The notes under the pieces were generated by a model. It was given only the letters and a program-made list of their open reading frames with translations, was not told the DNA's origin and searched no databases. 64,000 nucleotides of DNA, taken from an uncultured Lachnospiraceae bacterium (GTDB lineage: Bacteria > Bacillota > Clostridia > Lachnospirales > Lachnospiraceae). The stretch is from contig CACZJZ010000003.1 in assembly GCA_902781655.1 (NCBI GenBank), positions 1-64,000 on the forward strand, written 5' to 3'. The position numbers and the translations under genes are program-made. The stretch's first letter is position 1. Every line of letters starts with the position of its first letter. Positions 48,189-58,403 of this stretch are shown one piece after another.

Positions 48189-48252
48189 CCGGATGGCGTC
48201 AGGATTCCGGTAGACACGTTGCAAGACAGGATCGCAAAAAGAAAGGACTTCT

Positions 48253-49095
48253 ATGGACTTTATCAAATCAATCTTTTTCGGCATTGTGGAGGGAGTCACG
48301 GAGTGGCTGCCGGTCAGCTCCACCGGTCATATGATTCTTCTGCAGGAATTCATCAAAATGGATGTCTCGGACACATTCTGGAATCTCTATCTTGTCGTTA
48401 TCCAGTTTGGCGCGATTCTGGCTGTCATCCTGCTGTTCTGGAATCGCATCTGGCCACTAAAGTGGGTGGAGACCGGGAACCGGCGGAAGCTGGAGTGGAA
48501 GATGGGCACCCTCCAACTGTGGCTCAAGGTGATCATCGCCTGTGTGCCGGCTGCCATCGTCGGCGTGCTGGCGGACGAACTGATCGACAAGTATCTCTAC
48601 AAATGGTATGTCGTCGCGATCATGCTGATTGTCGTCGGCGCCGCGTTTATTCTGATCGAGAATTACAATCAGGATTTGAAGCCCTCCACGACAAGGCTGA
48701 GGGATCTCACCGGCGGACAGGCCCTCGTGATCGGTCTGTTCCAGCTGGTGGCGGCGATTCTGCCCGGCACATCCCGATCCGGCTCCACGATCCTTGGCGG
48801 CATCGCGATCGGCATCTCCCGGACGGTCGCTGCGGAGTTCACATTTATTCTCGCCATTCCGGTCATGGCCGGCGCAAGCCTTCTCAAGTTCGCAAAATAC
48901 GACGGCAGCCTGACTGGACGCGAATGGGGTATCCTGCTGGTCGGCATGGCGGTTGCGTTCTTTGTCTCGGTGGCCATCATCAAGTTCCTGATGAACTACA
49001 TCCGGAAGCATGATTTCAAGGTTTTCGGGTGGTACCGTATCGCGCTTGGCGTCGTCGTGCTGGCGTTCTTCGGCATCCGGGCGATCGTCGGATGA
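48253..49095 (+). CDS. uppP: Undecaprenyl-diphosphate phosphatase UppP (BacA)
   Basis: A 280-residue membrane phosphatase with about eight hydrophobic segments. The two conserved regions are present: GIVEGVTEWLPVSSTGHMIL with catalytic Glu and Ser, and LPGTSRSGSTILGGIAIGIS with the PGTSRSG loop. It recycles undecaprenyl pyrophosphate for cell-wall synthesis and gives bacitracin resistance. Compared with standard UppP the length is normal. A RBS (GAAAGGAC) stands just upstream. Confidence 0.96.
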   Translation: MDFIKSIFFGIVEGVTEWLPVSSTGHMILLQEFIKMDVSDTFWNLYLVVIQFGAILAVILLFWNRIWPLKWVETGNRRKLEWKMGTLQLWLKVIIACVPAAIVGVLADELIDKYLYKWYVVAIMLIVVGAAFILIENYNQDLKPSTTRLRDLTGGQALVIGLFQLVAAILPGTSRSGSTILGGIAIGISRTVAAEFTFILAIPVMAGASLLKFAKYDGSLTGREWGILLVGMAVAFFVSVAIIKFLMNYIRKHDFKVFGWYRIALGVVVLAFFGIRAIVG

Positions 49096-49207
49096 TCCGG
49101 ATGGCAAATCAGAATCAACAAAATTTCCATCAGAATTGTCACAACATGACGAATGTATTTTGACTATTCCATCCGATGACTGATTAAAACAAAAAAATGC
49201 GAAAAGA

Positions 49208-49236
49208 TTGACTCATTTTTATCTTTGTGCTAGTCT
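49208..49236 (+). promoter_or_regulatory. Possible promoter of the Lys/Ala-rich protein gene
   Basis: TTGACT at 49208-49213 and TAGTCT at 49231-49236 are spaced 17 bases. The -10 is weak. The gene starts about 107 bases further on; between them is only leader sequence. Confidence 0.5.
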
Positions 49237-49342
49237 TACGCTGTAATTGAGGAGAAAATCAGCGTTTTCAATGGTTATCGGCATTTTGCAATCAGGATCC
49301 AGGCGCCGGGACCAACAGTTTGTGAAAGGAGAATTATCTACT

Positions 49343-49810
49343 ATGGCAGACGAAAAAGAGAATGCAAAGCCGAAGGCGACTGTGAAGAGCGCCAATCTGA
49401 AGAAAGAGGAGGCTCCGAAGGCAGAGGCCCCCAAGGCAGCGGAAAAGAAGGCCGCGAAGCCTGCCGCTAAGAAGACGACAGCGAAGAAGGCTCTGACAGA
49501 GGTCAAGGCGGCGACGGCAGCGGTTGCGGCAAAGGCGGATGCGGTCAAGACGGAAGTGAAAAAGGAAGTCAAGGCGGTGGAGAAGAAGGCTGCGGCAAAG
49601 AAGGCTGGCGAACCCGCGACGGAAGTCAATGTGCAGTTTGACGGCAAGACCTATACGACAGAGACCCTGATCCAGTCCGCGAAGGATGTCTGGAAATATG
49701 ATCTCAAAAAGAATCCGGATGATCTGAAGAGCATCAAGCTCTATGTCAAGACGGAGGAGAGCAGAGTTTATTACGTCATGAACGACGAACTCGGCAGCTT
49801 CGAGATTTGA
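49343..49810 (+). CDS. DUF6465-type Lys/Ala-rich protein
   Basis: A 155-residue protein in two parts. Residues 1-92 are a repetitive, disordered Lys/Ala/Pro/Glu tail of the histone H1 type (KKAAKPAAKKTTAKKAL and similar). Residues 93-155 are a small domain, EVNVQFDGKTYTTETLIQSA ... LYVKTEESRVYYVMNDE, which I recognise as the DUF6465-like domain common in Lachnospiraceae. The function is unknown; nucleoid association is possible from the charge alone. Start 49343 follows AAAGGAGAATT. It is monocistronic with a hairpin terminator after it. Confidence 0.8.
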   Translation: MADEKENAKPKATVKSANLKKEEAPKAEAPKAAEKKAAKPAAKKTTAKKALTEVKAATAAVAAKADAVKTEVKKEVKAVEKKAAAKKAGEPATEVNVQFDGKTYTTETLIQSAKDVWKYDLKKNPDDLKSIKLYVKTEESRVYYVMNDELGSFEI

Positions 49811-49850
49811 CCGCGGCTCAGAATCCCATCCCATTCGGTTTGTAAAATGG

Positions 49851-49897
49851 AAAATCCCCGCGCAGGAACGCAACGGCATCCCTGCGTGGGGATTTTT
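49851..49897. terminator. Terminator after the Lys/Ala-rich protein gene
   Basis: AAAATCCCC-G-CGCAGG pairs with CCTGCG-T-GGGGATTTT around a 12-base loop, followed by a T-run. Symmetric enough to act in both directions. Confidence 0.85.
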
Positions 49898-49945
49898 GAT
49901 GCCCCTGTTGCCGGCCACGTTTACAATTCTTTAAGAAATTGGCTG

Positions 49946-50015
49946 TTGACTCTTCTATAGGGCAGTGCTATTTTATAGCAGTAAGGTGTTAGCACTCAAA
50001 CGGTATGAGTGCTAA
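49946..50015 (+). promoter_or_regulatory. Heat-shock promoter with CIRCE operator
   Basis: TTGACT (49946-49951) and TATTTT (49969-49974) are 17 bases apart. The CIRCE inverted repeat TTAGCACTC-N9-GAGTGCTAA is perfect at 49989-50015, just after the start point and 17 bases before the hrcA start. HrcA represses the operon here. Confidence 0.97.
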
Positions 50016-50031
50016 CAACTGAAAAGGACTG

Positions 50032-51072
50032 ATGGATATGGACTTACCAGGGAGAAAAAAGAAAATCCTTCAGGCCATCATCCGCACTTATCTGGAGACG
50101 GGAGAGCCGGTTGGAAGCAGAACAATTTCCAAATACACGGATCTCCACCTGAGTTCGGCGACAATCCGGAATGAGATGTCAGATCTGGAGGAGATGGGAC
50201 TGATTGTTCAGCCGCACACCTCCGCGGGACGCATTCCGACCGACAGGGGCTACCGCATGTATGTGGACGAGCTTCTGGAGGGGAAAAACCAGGAAGTGGA
50301 GGAAATGAAGTCGCTGCTGCTGGAGCATGAGGATCATCTCGAGAATCTGCTGAAGCAGGCGGCAAAGCTGCTGGCGAACAACACAAACTACGCATCGCTG
50401 ATTTCGATGCCGACGATCTCGGGCAACAAGATCAAATTCATCCAGCTGTCGCAGGTGGACAGGAATCATATTCTGGCTGTGATTGTCATAGAGGGCAATC
50501 TGGTGCGGAATTCGATGATCGAGGTGGATGAGGCGCTTGATTCGGAGGCACTGCTGAAGCTGAACATGCTGCTCAACAGCGCGCTGGATGGCCTGGCGGT
50601 GGAGAATATCAGCCTGGGGCTGATCGCTGCGATCAAAAAGCAGGCCGGCATTCACAGCGAGTTAGTGAGTCATGTGATGGACGCGGCAGCGGAGGCAATC
50701 CGGACGGACGGCCGGCCGGAGATCTATACCAGCGGTGCGGACAACATCTTCAAATATCCGGAGCTTGCGGAGCAGTCCATGGCAAGTCAGATCATCGGAG
50801 ATTTTGAAGAGAAAAAGGTTCTGGGCAATATTGTGCAGAACACGCTCGCGGACAGCGGCGGGAAGGAAGGCATTCAGGTTTACATCGGCGATGAGGTCCC
50901 TGCCTCTGCGAGAGGAATGGAGGAATGCAGTGTCGTCACCACAACCTATGATCTGGGCGGCGGCATGAAGGGAACGATCGGCATCGTCGGTCCGAAGCGA
51001 ATGGATTATGACAAGGTGGTCGATGCATTGAAAACGGTGATGCATCAGCTGGAAGATTATTATAAGAAATGA
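50032..51072 (+). CDS. hrcA: Heat-inducible transcription repressor HrcA
   Basis: A 346-residue repressor. The winged-helix N-terminus holds RTYLETGEPVGSRTISKYTD, LSSATIRNEMSDLEEMGLI and PHTSAGRIPTDRGYRMYVDE; the central GAF-like region and the closing GTIGIVGPKRMDYDKVVDAL are as in other HrcA proteins. It binds the CIRCE element directly upstream, so it autoregulates the whole operon (hrcA, grpE, dnaK). The order hrcA-grpE-dnaK-dnaJ is the standard one of Clostridia and Bacilli. Length is normal. Confidence 0.98.
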   Translation: MDMDLPGRKKKILQAIIRTYLETGEPVGSRTISKYTDLHLSSATIRNEMSDLEEMGLIVQPHTSAGRIPTDRGYRMYVDELLEGKNQEVEEMKSLLLEHEDHLENLLKQAAKLLANNTNYASLISMPTISGNKIKFIQLSQVDRNHILAVIVIEGNLVRNSMIEVDEALDSEALLKLNMLLNSALDGLAVENISLGLIAAIKKQAGIHSELVSHVMDAAAEAIRTDGRPEIYTSGADNIFKYPELAEQSMASQIIGDFEEKKVLGNIVQNTLADSGGKEGIQVYIGDEVPASARGMEECSVVTTTYDLGGGMKGTIGIVGPKRMDYDKVVDALKTVMHQLEDYYKK

Positions 51073-51084
51073 AGGGCTTAGGAT

Positions 51085-51867
51085 ATGGCAGAAATCAAAA
51101 TTGAGGATACAGGGCAGGAAAACAAGAAGTCCTGCGAGACCGGCGCTACGGCGGATGAACTGAACGGAAAGCAGTCCGGAGCAAAATCAGAAGCCGACGG
51201 GAAGGCGGAGACAGGAGCGACGGAAGCGGAAGACAAGGGAACCGGCGCAGCACAGCAGAAGGCTGCGAAGGACGACACCGGCGAAGCAGCCGCGGACCAG
51301 TCCGGGAAAGCCGGAAACGAAGGTACAGATCAGAAGAAGACGGACGGTGAGAACAGTGCTCCCACAGGCAGTGATAAGGAAGAAAAAAAGTCCGGATTCT
51401 TCAGCAAAAAGAAGGACAAAGAGCTGGATGCGCTGAAGGCACAGAACGCGGAGCTGAATGATCGTCTGAAGCGTCAGCTCGCGGAGTTCGACAATTACCG
51501 CAAGAGGACCGAGAAGGAAAAGGAGAGCATGTTCTCCATGGGAGAACAGAGCGTGGCCGAGAAAATCCTTCCAATCATCGATAATTTTGAGCGGGGCCTT
51601 GAGACAGTGCCGGAGGAGCAGAAGAACGACGCCTTCGTGCAGGGAATGGAAAAGGTTTATCAGCAGACCGTGAAGCAGCTGAAGGCAATCGGCGTCACAG
51701 AGATCGATGCCGAGGGTCAGAAATTCGACCAGAATCTTCACAATGCCGTGATGCAGGCGGAGAGCGACGAGAAACATCCGTCGGGAACTGTCGTCCAGGT
51801 GCTCCAGAAGGGGTACATGTATCACGACAAGGTGCTTCGGCACAGCATGGTCAGCGTTGCAAAATGA
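51085..51867 (+). CDS. grpE: Nucleotide exchange factor GrpE
   Basis: A 260-residue GrpE. The first ~110 residues are disordered and acidic/polar (many Glu, Gly, Ala, Lys), longer than in B. subtilis (187 aa total). The rest is canonical: the long coiled-coil with LNDRLKRQLAEFDNYRKRTEKE, ILPIIDNFERGLETV, and the beta-domain KFDQNLHNAVMQAES and GTVVQVLQKGYMYHDKVLRHSMV. It releases ADP from DnaK. The gene is 12 bases after hrcA. Confidence 0.97.
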   Translation: MAEIKIEDTGQENKKSCETGATADELNGKQSGAKSEADGKAETGATEAEDKGTGAAQQKAAKDDTGEAAADQSGKAGNEGTDQKKTDGENSAPTGSDKEEKKSGFFSKKKDKELDALKAQNAELNDRLKRQLAEFDNYRKRTEKEKESMFSMGEQSVAEKILPIIDNFERGLETVPEEQKNDAFVQGMEKVYQQTVKQLKAIGVTEIDAEGQKFDQNLHNAVMQAESDEKHPSGTVVQVLQKGYMYHDKVLRHSMVSVAK

Positions 51868-51905
51868 CAGATAGAGCACAGATGTGCAGAACAGGAGAAT
51901 GAATT

Positions 51906-53801
51906 ATGGGGAAGATAATTGGTATTGATCTTGGCACGACAAACAGCTGCGTCGCCGTGATGGAAGGCGGCAAGCCGACTGTGATTCCGAATAGCGAGGG
52001 AGCGCGCACAACGCCTTCGATCGTGGCGTTTACGAAGGATGGCGAGCGTCTTGTCGGCGAGCCGGCAAAGCGTCAGGCTGTCATGAATTCGGAGAACACC
52101 GTCTCCTCGATCAAGAGAAAGATGGGCACGAACGACGGGCCGGTAATTAACGGCAAAAAGTATACGCCGCAGGAAATCTCCGCGATGATTCTGCAGAAGC
52201 TCAAGGCGGATGCGGAGGCTTATCTCGGCGAGAAGGTCACGGAAGCGGTCATCACGGTGCCTGCCTATTTCAATGACGCGCAGCGTCAGGCGACAAAGGA
52301 TGCGGGCAAGATCGCGGGGCTTGATGTGAAGCGTATCATCAACGAGCCCACAGCGGCGGCACTGGCCTACGGCCTGGACAACGAGAAAGAGCAGAAGATC
52401 ATGGTCTACGACTTCGGCGGCGGCACGTTCGATGTCTCCATCATCGAGATCGGCGACGGCGTCATCGAGGTCCTCGCGACAAACGGCGATACCCATCTGG
52501 GCGGCGATGATTTTGACCAGAGGATCATGGACTGGATGGTCTCTGAATTCAAGGCAAAGGAAGGGGTCGACCTTTCCACCGACAAGATGGCAATGCAGAG
52601 ACTGAAGGAGGCTGCCGAGAAGGCAAAGAAGGAACTCTCCTCCTCCACGACCACGAACATCAATCTTCCGTTTATCGCATCGGTCGGCGGCGTGCCGAAG
52701 CACTTCGACATGGATCTGTCCAGAGCCAAGTTCGAGGAGCTGATCAGCGATCTTGTGGAGCGTTCCGCGACACCGGTTCAGAACGCGATGAGAGATGCGG
52801 GGCTGACGAATGCGGACCTTGGCAAGGTGCTTCTGGTCGGCGGTTCCACCCGTGTTCCGTGCGTGCAGGAAAAGGTGCGCCAGCTGACCGGTCATGAGCC
52901 GAGCAAGAGCCTGAACCCGGATGAGTGCGTGGCAATCGGCGCGGCAATCCAGGGCGGCAAGCTGGCTGGCGACGCGGGCGCAGGCGATATCCTTCTGCTG
53001 GATGTCACGCCTCTGACGCTGTCCATCGAGACGCTCGGCGGAGTGGCGACACCTCTGATCGACCGCAACACCACGATTCCGACCAAGAAGAGCCAGGTGT
53101 TCTCCACAGCGGCGGATAACCAGACATCGGTTGAGATCAATGTTCTGCAGGGCGAGCGAAAGTTCGCACGTGACAACAAGTCCCTCGGCCAGTTCCGTCT
53201 GGACGGCATTGCGCCGGCTCCGAGAGGAGTTCCGCAGATTGAGGTCACCTTCGATATCGATGCGAACGGCATCATCAATGTATCGGCGAAGGATCTCGGC
53301 ACAGGCAAGGATGCGCACATCACGATCAGCGGCGGATCCAACATGTCCAAGGAGGACATCGACAAGGCTGTGAAGGAAGCGGCTGAGTACGAGGCACAGG
53401 ACAAGAAGAGGAAGGAAGGCATTGACGCCCGCAATGAGGCGGATTCCCTTGCATTCCAGACCGAGAAGGCTATGAAGGAGGCCGGGGACAAGCTGGATCC
53501 CGCGGAGAAATCCACGGTTGAGGCTGACCTCGCGGATCTGAAGACCGTTCTCGACAGGACGAAGGATCAGTCCGATATCAGCGACGCGGATCTCGATGCG
53601 CTGAAGACGAAGAAGGAAAAGCTCTCGAATGATGCGCAGCAGCTCTTCACAAAGATGTACGAGCAGGCAGCGCAGCAGAACGCGGCGAACCAGGGTGCCG
53701 GACAGAATGCCGGCCCGCAGGCGGGACCGCAGAACGGCGGGGCACAGAATAACGGCGGCAAGAATGACGACGTGGTGGACGGCGATTACAGAGAAGTGTA
53801 A
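51906..53801 (+). CDS. dnaK: Chaperone DnaK (Hsp70)
   Basis: A 631-residue Hsp70. The ATPase domain starts [20 protein letters not shown], has [15 protein letters not shown] and [17 protein letters not shown]; the substrate-binding domain contains [20 protein letters not shown] and the linker. As in Firmicutes it lacks the long internal insert of Gram-negative DnaK. The C-terminal tail is Gln/Asn/Gly-rich and ends [11 protein letters not shown], a typical Gram-positive ending. It lies 38 bases after grpE. Confidence 0.99.
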   Translation: MGKIIGIDLGTTNSCVAVMEGGKPTVIPNSEGARTTPSIVAFTKDGERLVGEPAKRQAVMNSENTVSSIKRKMGTNDGPVINGKKYTPQEISAMILQKLKADAEAYLGEKVTEAVITVPAYFNDAQRQATKDAGKIAGLDVKRIINEPTAAALAYGLDNEKEQKIMVYDFGGGTFDVSIIEIGDGVIEVLATNGDTHLGGDDFDQRIMDWMVSEFKAKEGVDLSTDKMAMQRLKEAAEKAKKELSSSTTTNINLPFIASVGGVPKHFDMDLSRAKFEELISDLVERSATPVQNAMRDAGLTNADLGKVLLVGGSTRVPCVQEKVRQLTGHEPSKSLNPDECVAIGAAIQGGKLAGDAGAGDILLLDVTPLTLSIETLGGVATPLIDRNTTIPTKKSQVFSTAADNQTSVEINVLQGERKFARDNKSLGQFRLDGIAPAPRGVPQIEVTFDIDANGIINVSAKDLGTGKDAHITISGGSNMSKEDIDKAVKEAAEYEAQDKKRKEGIDARNEADSLAFQTEKAMKEAGDKLDPAEKSTVEADLADLKTVLDRTKDQSDISDADLDALKTKKEKLSNDAQQLFTKMYEQAAQQNAANQGAGQNAGPQAGPQNGGAQNNGGKNDDVVDGDYREV

Positions 53802-53918
53802 GGCTGTATACCACAGAAGACACTGCCAGCCCGGCAAAGGGATTTCCTGCAGGAGACCGGGAGCGCGGACGGGCAATGCCACGATACAGACAGCCGGAAT
53901 AGAAATCGAATAGATACG

Positions 53919-53950
53919 GCCCAGAAGGCTTCATAACCTTCTGGGCTTTT
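53919..53950 (+). terminator. Terminator between dnaK and dnaJ
   Basis: GCCCAGAAGG pairs with CCTTCTGGGC (10 bp) around CTTCATAA, then TTTT. It would end or weaken the hrcA-grpE-dnaK transcript; dnaJ starts 138 bases later, so it may have lower or separate expression. No second CIRCE is seen before dnaJ. Confidence 0.8.
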
Positions 53951-54087
53951 CGCGCAGGAAGAAGGATGGATGTGTCGGCCGTTCTCTTCCCTGCGTCAGT
54001 ATGCTACAATGCGTGTGATATTTTGCAGGAGACAGAAGGGCTGGCAGGCTGTGTGCCGCGTCTGTCCCGCAATAGCAAGGAGCTTAT

Positions 54088-55257
54088 ATGGCAGAACAGA
54101 AACGGGATTACTATGAGGTTTTAGGCGTGTCGAAGGACGCCTCCCAGGAGGATATCAAGAAGGCATACCGCGTGCTGGCCAAGAAATATCATCCGGATAT
54201 GAACCCGGGAGACAAGAACGCGGCTGAAAAATTCAAGGAGGCATCCGAGGCCTACGCGGTTCTGTCGGATGAAAACAAGCGCAGGCAGTATGATCAGTTC
54301 GGCATGTCCGCGTTTGACGGAAGCGGCGGATTCGGCTCCCAGGGCTTTGATTTCAACAGCGCGGATTTCAGTGATATTTTCAGCGACATTTTCGGCGACA
54401 TTTTCGGGGGCGGCGGAGCGCGCTCACGCGGCGCGGCGAATGGCCCGATGAAGGGCAGCAACATCCGCACGAGTGTCCGCATCACGTTTCAGGAGGCAGT
54501 GTTCGGGTGTGACAAGGACATCACACTGAATCTGAAGGATCCCTGCCCGACCTGCGGAGGCACGGGAGCAAAACCAGGCACTTCTCCGCAGATGTGCCCG
54601 AAGTGCGGTGGCCGCGGGCAGGTCGTCTACACGCAGCAGTCGTTTTTCGGAACGGTCCGCAATGTGCAGACCTGTCCGGACTGCGGCGGTTCGGGTAAAA
54701 TCATCCGGGATAAATGCCCGGACTGCGGCGGTTCGGGCTATAAGACGAGCCGCAAGACAATTCGCGTCACGATTCCTGCCGGCATTGACAACGGCATGAG
54801 CGTCCGCATCCGCGAGAAGGGAGAGCCCGGCGCAAACGGCGGCCCGCGCGGAGACCTGCTGGTGGAGGTTCTTGTCGCATCCGATCCGGAGTTTACCCGC
54901 GAGGATGAGAATATTTACTCCACAGTCAGGATTTCCTATCCGGTTGCCGCTCTTGGTGGAACGGTCCGCATCAATACGGTGGACGGTCCGGTTCTGTATG
55001 ATGTCAAGGCCGGCACACAGACGCAGACCAGAGTCCGTCTGCGCGGCAAGGGCGTTCCTTCTCTCCGCAGCGCCAGTTCGCGCGGCGATCATTATGTCAC
55101 GCTCGTCGTGGATGTGCCGACGCATCTCTCCAGGGAGGCAAAGGAAGCGCTGAAGGCATATGATGCACTGACCGGCAATACGCTGAATGCATCGGAAGAA
55201 ACGGCGGAACCGGAGGAGAAGGAGACGAAGAAAAAGAAGAAAGGATTCTTCAAATGA
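54088..55257 (+). CDS. dnaJ: Chaperone DnaJ (Hsp40)
   Basis: A 389-residue class I DnaJ. J domain with [20 protein letters not shown] and the HPD motif ([10 protein letters not shown]); Gly/Phe-rich linker about residues 70-115; four zinc-binding repeats [32 protein letters not shown]; then the C-terminal beta domains. A Lys-rich tail ([13 protein letters not shown]) extends past the usual end. It stimulates DnaK ATPase. Its last four bases overlap the prmA start (ATGA), so prmA is coupled to it. Confidence 0.98.
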   Translation: MAEQKRDYYEVLGVSKDASQEDIKKAYRVLAKKYHPDMNPGDKNAAEKFKEASEAYAVLSDENKRRQYDQFGMSAFDGSGGFGSQGFDFNSADFSDIFSDIFGDIFGGGGARSRGAANGPMKGSNIRTSVRITFQEAVFGCDKDITLNLKDPCPTCGGTGAKPGTSPQMCPKCGGRGQVVYTQQSFFGTVRNVQTCPDCGGSGKIIRDKCPDCGGSGYKTSRKTIRVTIPAGIDNGMSVRIREKGEPGANGGPRGDLLVEVLVASDPEFTREDENIYSTVRISYPVAALGGTVRINTVDGPVLYDVKAGTQTQTRVRLRGKGVPSLRSASSRGDHYVTLVVDVPTHLSREAKEALKAYDALTGNTLNASEETAEPEEKETKKKKKGFFK

Positions 55258-56258
55258 AATGGATGCGATTCCGGATCCGCACGACGACCGCGGCGGAGGA
55301 CATTATCATCAGTGAGCTGAGCGATCTGGGACTGGAGGGCGCCCAGATCGAGGATCACGTGCCGCTGACGGCGGCGGAGAAGGAGCAGATGTTTGTCGAT
55401 ATCTGCCCGGAGGCGCAGCCGGACGACGGTTCGGCCGTGCTCAGCTTTTTTGTCGAGGAGAACGAGGACGGGACGCTGAAGCTGGAGGACCGCGTGACGA
55501 CGCCGGACGAGATGAAAGCCGGGATACTCGCGGTGCTGGACAGGCTCAGAACGTATTCGGATATCGTCGGGCCGGGGACGGTTTCCGTGGATGAGACGGC
55601 GGATGTCGATTGGATCAATAACTGGAAGCAGTACTTCCATCAGTTCTGGATCGACGACATCCTGGCGATTCCGTCCTGGGAGACACCGCAGATTCCGGCG
55701 GACGGACGGCAGCCGTCGCTGCTCTTCCATATTGATCCCGGCACGGCGTTCGGGACAGGCATGCACGAGACCACACAGCTCTGCATCCGGCAGATTCGCC
55801 GCTTTCTCACGCCGGAGACGCAGCTGCTCGACGTGGGAACCGGAAGCGGGATCCTTGGAATTTTGGCGCTGATGCTCGGCGCGGCGCATGTCGTGGGAAC
55901 AGATCTCGATCCGTGCGCGCTCCCTGCCGTGAAGGATAATCTGAAGGCGAACGGCGTCGATCCGTCCCGCTTTACGATGCTGCTCGGAAACCTTGTGGAT
56001 GATCCGGTTGTTCAGGACCGGGTCGGATATGAAAAATATGACATCGTGGTGGCCAACATTCTTCCGAATGTGCTGCTGCCGCTCACGCCGGCGGCGGTGC
56101 GATGCATGAAGCCGGGCGCTGTCTATATCACCTCCGGCATCATCGACGGATATCAGGACAGCGTGGCGGATGCCATGCGGAAGGCAGGACTCGCCGTGAC
56201 TGACATCACGGATCAGGGAGAGTGGCACGCAGTGACCGGAAGAAAGCCGCTGCACTGA
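55254..56258 (+). CDS. prmA: Ribosomal protein L11 methyltransferase PrmA
   Basis: A 334-residue SAM-dependent methyltransferase. N-terminal L11-recognition domain, then the catalytic part with [40 protein letters not shown] (SAM-binding loop I) and [19 protein letters not shown]. It trimethylates ribosomal protein L11. The ATG overlaps the dnaJ stop codon by four bases. A segment before residue 110 ([20 protein letters not shown] onward) is longer than in E. coli but normal for Clostridia. Confidence 0.96.
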   Translation: MKWMRFRIRTTTAAEDIIISELSDLGLEGAQIEDHVPLTAAEKEQMFVDICPEAQPDDGSAVLSFFVEENEDGTLKLEDRVTTPDEMKAGILAVLDRLRTYSDIVGPGTVSVDETADVDWINNWKQYFHQFWIDDILAIPSWETPQIPADGRQPSLLFHIDPGTAFGTGMHETTQLCIRQIRRFLTPETQLLDVGTGSGILGILALMLGAAHVVGTDLDPCALPAVKDNLKANGVDPSRFTMLLGNLVDDPVVQDRVGYEKYDIVVANILPNVLLPLTPAAVRCMKPGAVYITSGIIDGYQDSVADAMRKAGLAVTDITDQGEWHAVTGRKPLH

Positions 56259-56267
56259 GGAATCGCG

Positions 56268-57014
56268 ATGACGCATTTGTTTGTGGATCCGGCAGATACG
56301 GTCGGCGACACGCTGATCATCAACGGAGCAGACTACAATCATATCAAAAATGTCCTGCGCATGAAGCCGGGCGACGAGCTTTCAGTCAGCAACGGAGCGG
56401 ATGCCAGAGAGTATCGCTACGGCATCGAGGAGATCCGGGAGGACGGGATTGTCTGCCGTCTCCGTTTCATCAAGGAAGCGGATGTGGAGCTTCCGGTGAA
56501 AATGACATTGTTTCAGGGACTGCCGAAGGGGGAGAAGATGGAGTGGATTGTGCAGAAATGCACGGAACTCGGTGTCTTCTCCATTGTTCCTGTGGAAATG
56601 AGCCGCTGCGTCATGAAGCTGGATGAGAGCCGGAAGAGAAAAAAGACTTCCCGCTGGCAATCCATTGCGGAGGCTGCGGCACAGCAGAGCCGGCGCGGGA
56701 TCGTTCCTGTGGTGCATGAGCCGGTCTCCATGGCGGAGGCGGTGGAGATGGCGAAAGCGATGGATGTGCGGCTTCTTCCATATGAGCGCGCGGAGAACGG
56801 CCGCGGCACCCGTGAGATCTTCGGGAGCATCCGCCCGGGCAGCACAGTGGCGGTTTTCATCGGCCCGGAGGGAGGATTTGCGCCGGAAGAGGTGGATCTG
56901 GCGCAGGAGCGCGCAGACGTGCAGCCCATCACACTCGGGCGGCGGATTCTGCGCACGGAGACGGCCGGTATGACGGTTCTCTCCTGGCTGATTTACACGC
57001 AGGAAATCCAGTAA
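56268..57014 (+). CDS. rsmE: 16S rRNA (uracil1498-N3)-methyltransferase RsmE
   Basis: A 248-residue SPOUT methyltransferase. The N-terminal PUA-like part includes NHIKNVLRMKPGDELSV-type sequence, and the trefoil-knot C-terminus has VAVFIGPEGGFAPEEVDLA and LGRRILRTETAGMTVLSWL. It modifies U1498 of 16S rRNA. It starts nine bases after prmA in what looks like the end of the heat-shock operon. Length is normal. Confidence 0.96.
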   Translation: MTHLFVDPADTVGDTLIINGADYNHIKNVLRMKPGDELSVSNGADAREYRYGIEEIREDGIVCRLRFIKEADVELPVKMTLFQGLPKGEKMEWIVQKCTELGVFSIVPVEMSRCVMKLDESRKRKKTSRWQSIAEAAAQQSRRGIVPVVHEPVSMAEAVEMAKAMDVRLLPYERAENGRGTREIFGSIRPGSTVAVFIGPEGGFAPEEVDLAQERADVQPITLGRRILRTETAGMTVLSWLIYTQEIQ

Positions 57015-57086
57015 CAGCCAGAGAGGGAGGACAGCGGGGATTTTGCGGCATCAAGGTCCGCTGACAAGTAGAAAGGATTTGGCAAT

Positions 57087-58331
57087 ATGCCTGTGTCAAA
57101 GGAAGTTTATCTCGATAATTCCGCCACCACCCGGGTGTTCCCGGAGGTTGTGCGCCTGATGGACAAAATCTATCTCGAGGAATACGGCAATCCATCGAGC
57201 ATGCATCACAAGGGCGTGGAGGCGGAGAATGAAATCCGCCGGGCAAAGGAGACCCTGGCCGGCATTCTGAAGTGCCAGCCGAAAAATCTGTATTTTACTT
57301 CCTGCGGCTCGGAATCTGACAACATCGCGATCCTCGGCGGAGCGCTCGCAAACTGCCGGCAGGGCAGGCACCTTGTCACCACCCGGATTGAACATCCGGC
57401 GGTGCTGGAGTCCATGAAATATCTGGAGTCCCAGGGCTTCACCGTGACGTACCTGCCGGTGGATGCGAACGGGCATGTCTCGGCGGAGCAGGTGCGGGAT
57501 GCCGTGCGGGAGGATACCATTCTGGTCTCGATCATGTTTACAAACAACGAGATCGGTGCGGTTGAGCCTGTCGCGGACATCGGCGCGGCCATCAAGGAGA
57601 AAAACCCGCGCACCCTCTTTCACGTGGACGCGGTGCAGGCATTCGGCAAGGAGGAGATCCTCCCGGGCAGGATGCACATCGATTTCCTGGCGGCGAGCGG
57701 ACACAAGATCCATGCGCCGAAAGGCGTCGGACTGCTTTATGTGGCGGACGGCGTCAAAGTTCGCAACCTGATCTTTGGCGGCGGTCAGCAGAACGGCCTG
57801 CGATCCGGAACGGAGAATGTCGCCGGCATCGCCGGTATGGCGCTGGCGGCGCAGATGCTGTACGGCAATCTGGCTGCGGAGCGGGAGCAGCTCTTCGCCA
57901 TGAAAGAACACTTTATTCTGCGGATGAGAGAGCTGGAGAATGTCCGGTTCAACGGCATTCCGGCGCTGAGCGCACCGGGAGAGGCGAACACCTCACCGCA
58001 GGAATCCGCAGCGGTACCTGCGGAAGAACTCTCCGCCTCGATCCGCACGACGGCACCGCAGGTGCTGTCGCTCACGGTACCGGGAGTCCGTGCGGAGGTG
58101 CTCCTGCATGCACTGGAGGACCGGAATATTTATGTCTCCTCCGGCAGTGCCTGCTCGTCCAACCGTCCGCATCTCTCCGAGACGTTGAAAGCCATCGGCG
58201 TGCACGGCGACGAGCTTGACAGTACCATCCGTCTGAGCACATCGGTGATGAATACCATGGAGGACATGGACGCGGCGGCGGATGCGCTGCTTTCCATCGT
58301 GCCGATGCTGCGCCGATATACGAGACAGTAA
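57087..58331 (+). CDS. Cysteine desulfurase (NifS/IscS family)
   Basis: A 414-residue PLP enzyme. The start is EVYLDNSATTRVFPEVV; the Schiff-base Lys is Lys207 in ASGHKIHAPKGVG; the catalytic Cys is Cys356 in SSGSACSSNRPH. It takes sulphur from cysteine for the partner, here very likely ThiI encoded 72 bases downstream, as in the B. subtilis NifZ-ThiI pair. About residues 296-323 are an insert of low complexity (Pro, Ser, Glu, Ala) that the family lacks. Otherwise the order of motifs is standard. It follows rsmE after 72 bases. Confidence 0.93.
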   Translation: MPVSKEVYLDNSATTRVFPEVVRLMDKIYLEEYGNPSSMHHKGVEAENEIRRAKETLAGILKCQPKNLYFTSCGSESDNIAILGGALANCRQGRHLVTTRIEHPAVLESMKYLESQGFTVTYLPVDANGHVSAEQVRDAVREDTILVSIMFTNNEIGAVEPVADIGAAIKEKNPRTLFHVDAVQAFGKEEILPGRMHIDFLAASGHKIHAPKGVGLLYVADGVKVRNLIFGGGQQNGLRSGTENVAGIAGMALAAQMLYGNLAAEREQLFAMKEHFILRMRELENVRFNGIPALSAPGEANTSPQESAAVPAEELSASIRTTAPQVLSLTVPGVRAEVLLHALEDRNIYVSSGSACSSNRPHLSETLKAIGVHGDELDSTIRLSTSVMNTMEDMDAAADALLSIVPMLRRYTRQ

Positions 58332-58403
58332 GTAGAACAGCGGCCCTGCGCGGCAGAAAATCAGCAGCGCGGCTGTCAGAAGGAGGACAGAGGAGAAAAC
58401 GAC

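Noticed and set aside
51822-53882. 686-codon open frame on the minus strand over dnaK
   Set aside because: It is the antisense shadow of a highly conserved gene; the protein is a Leu/Arg-rich jumble without any domain.
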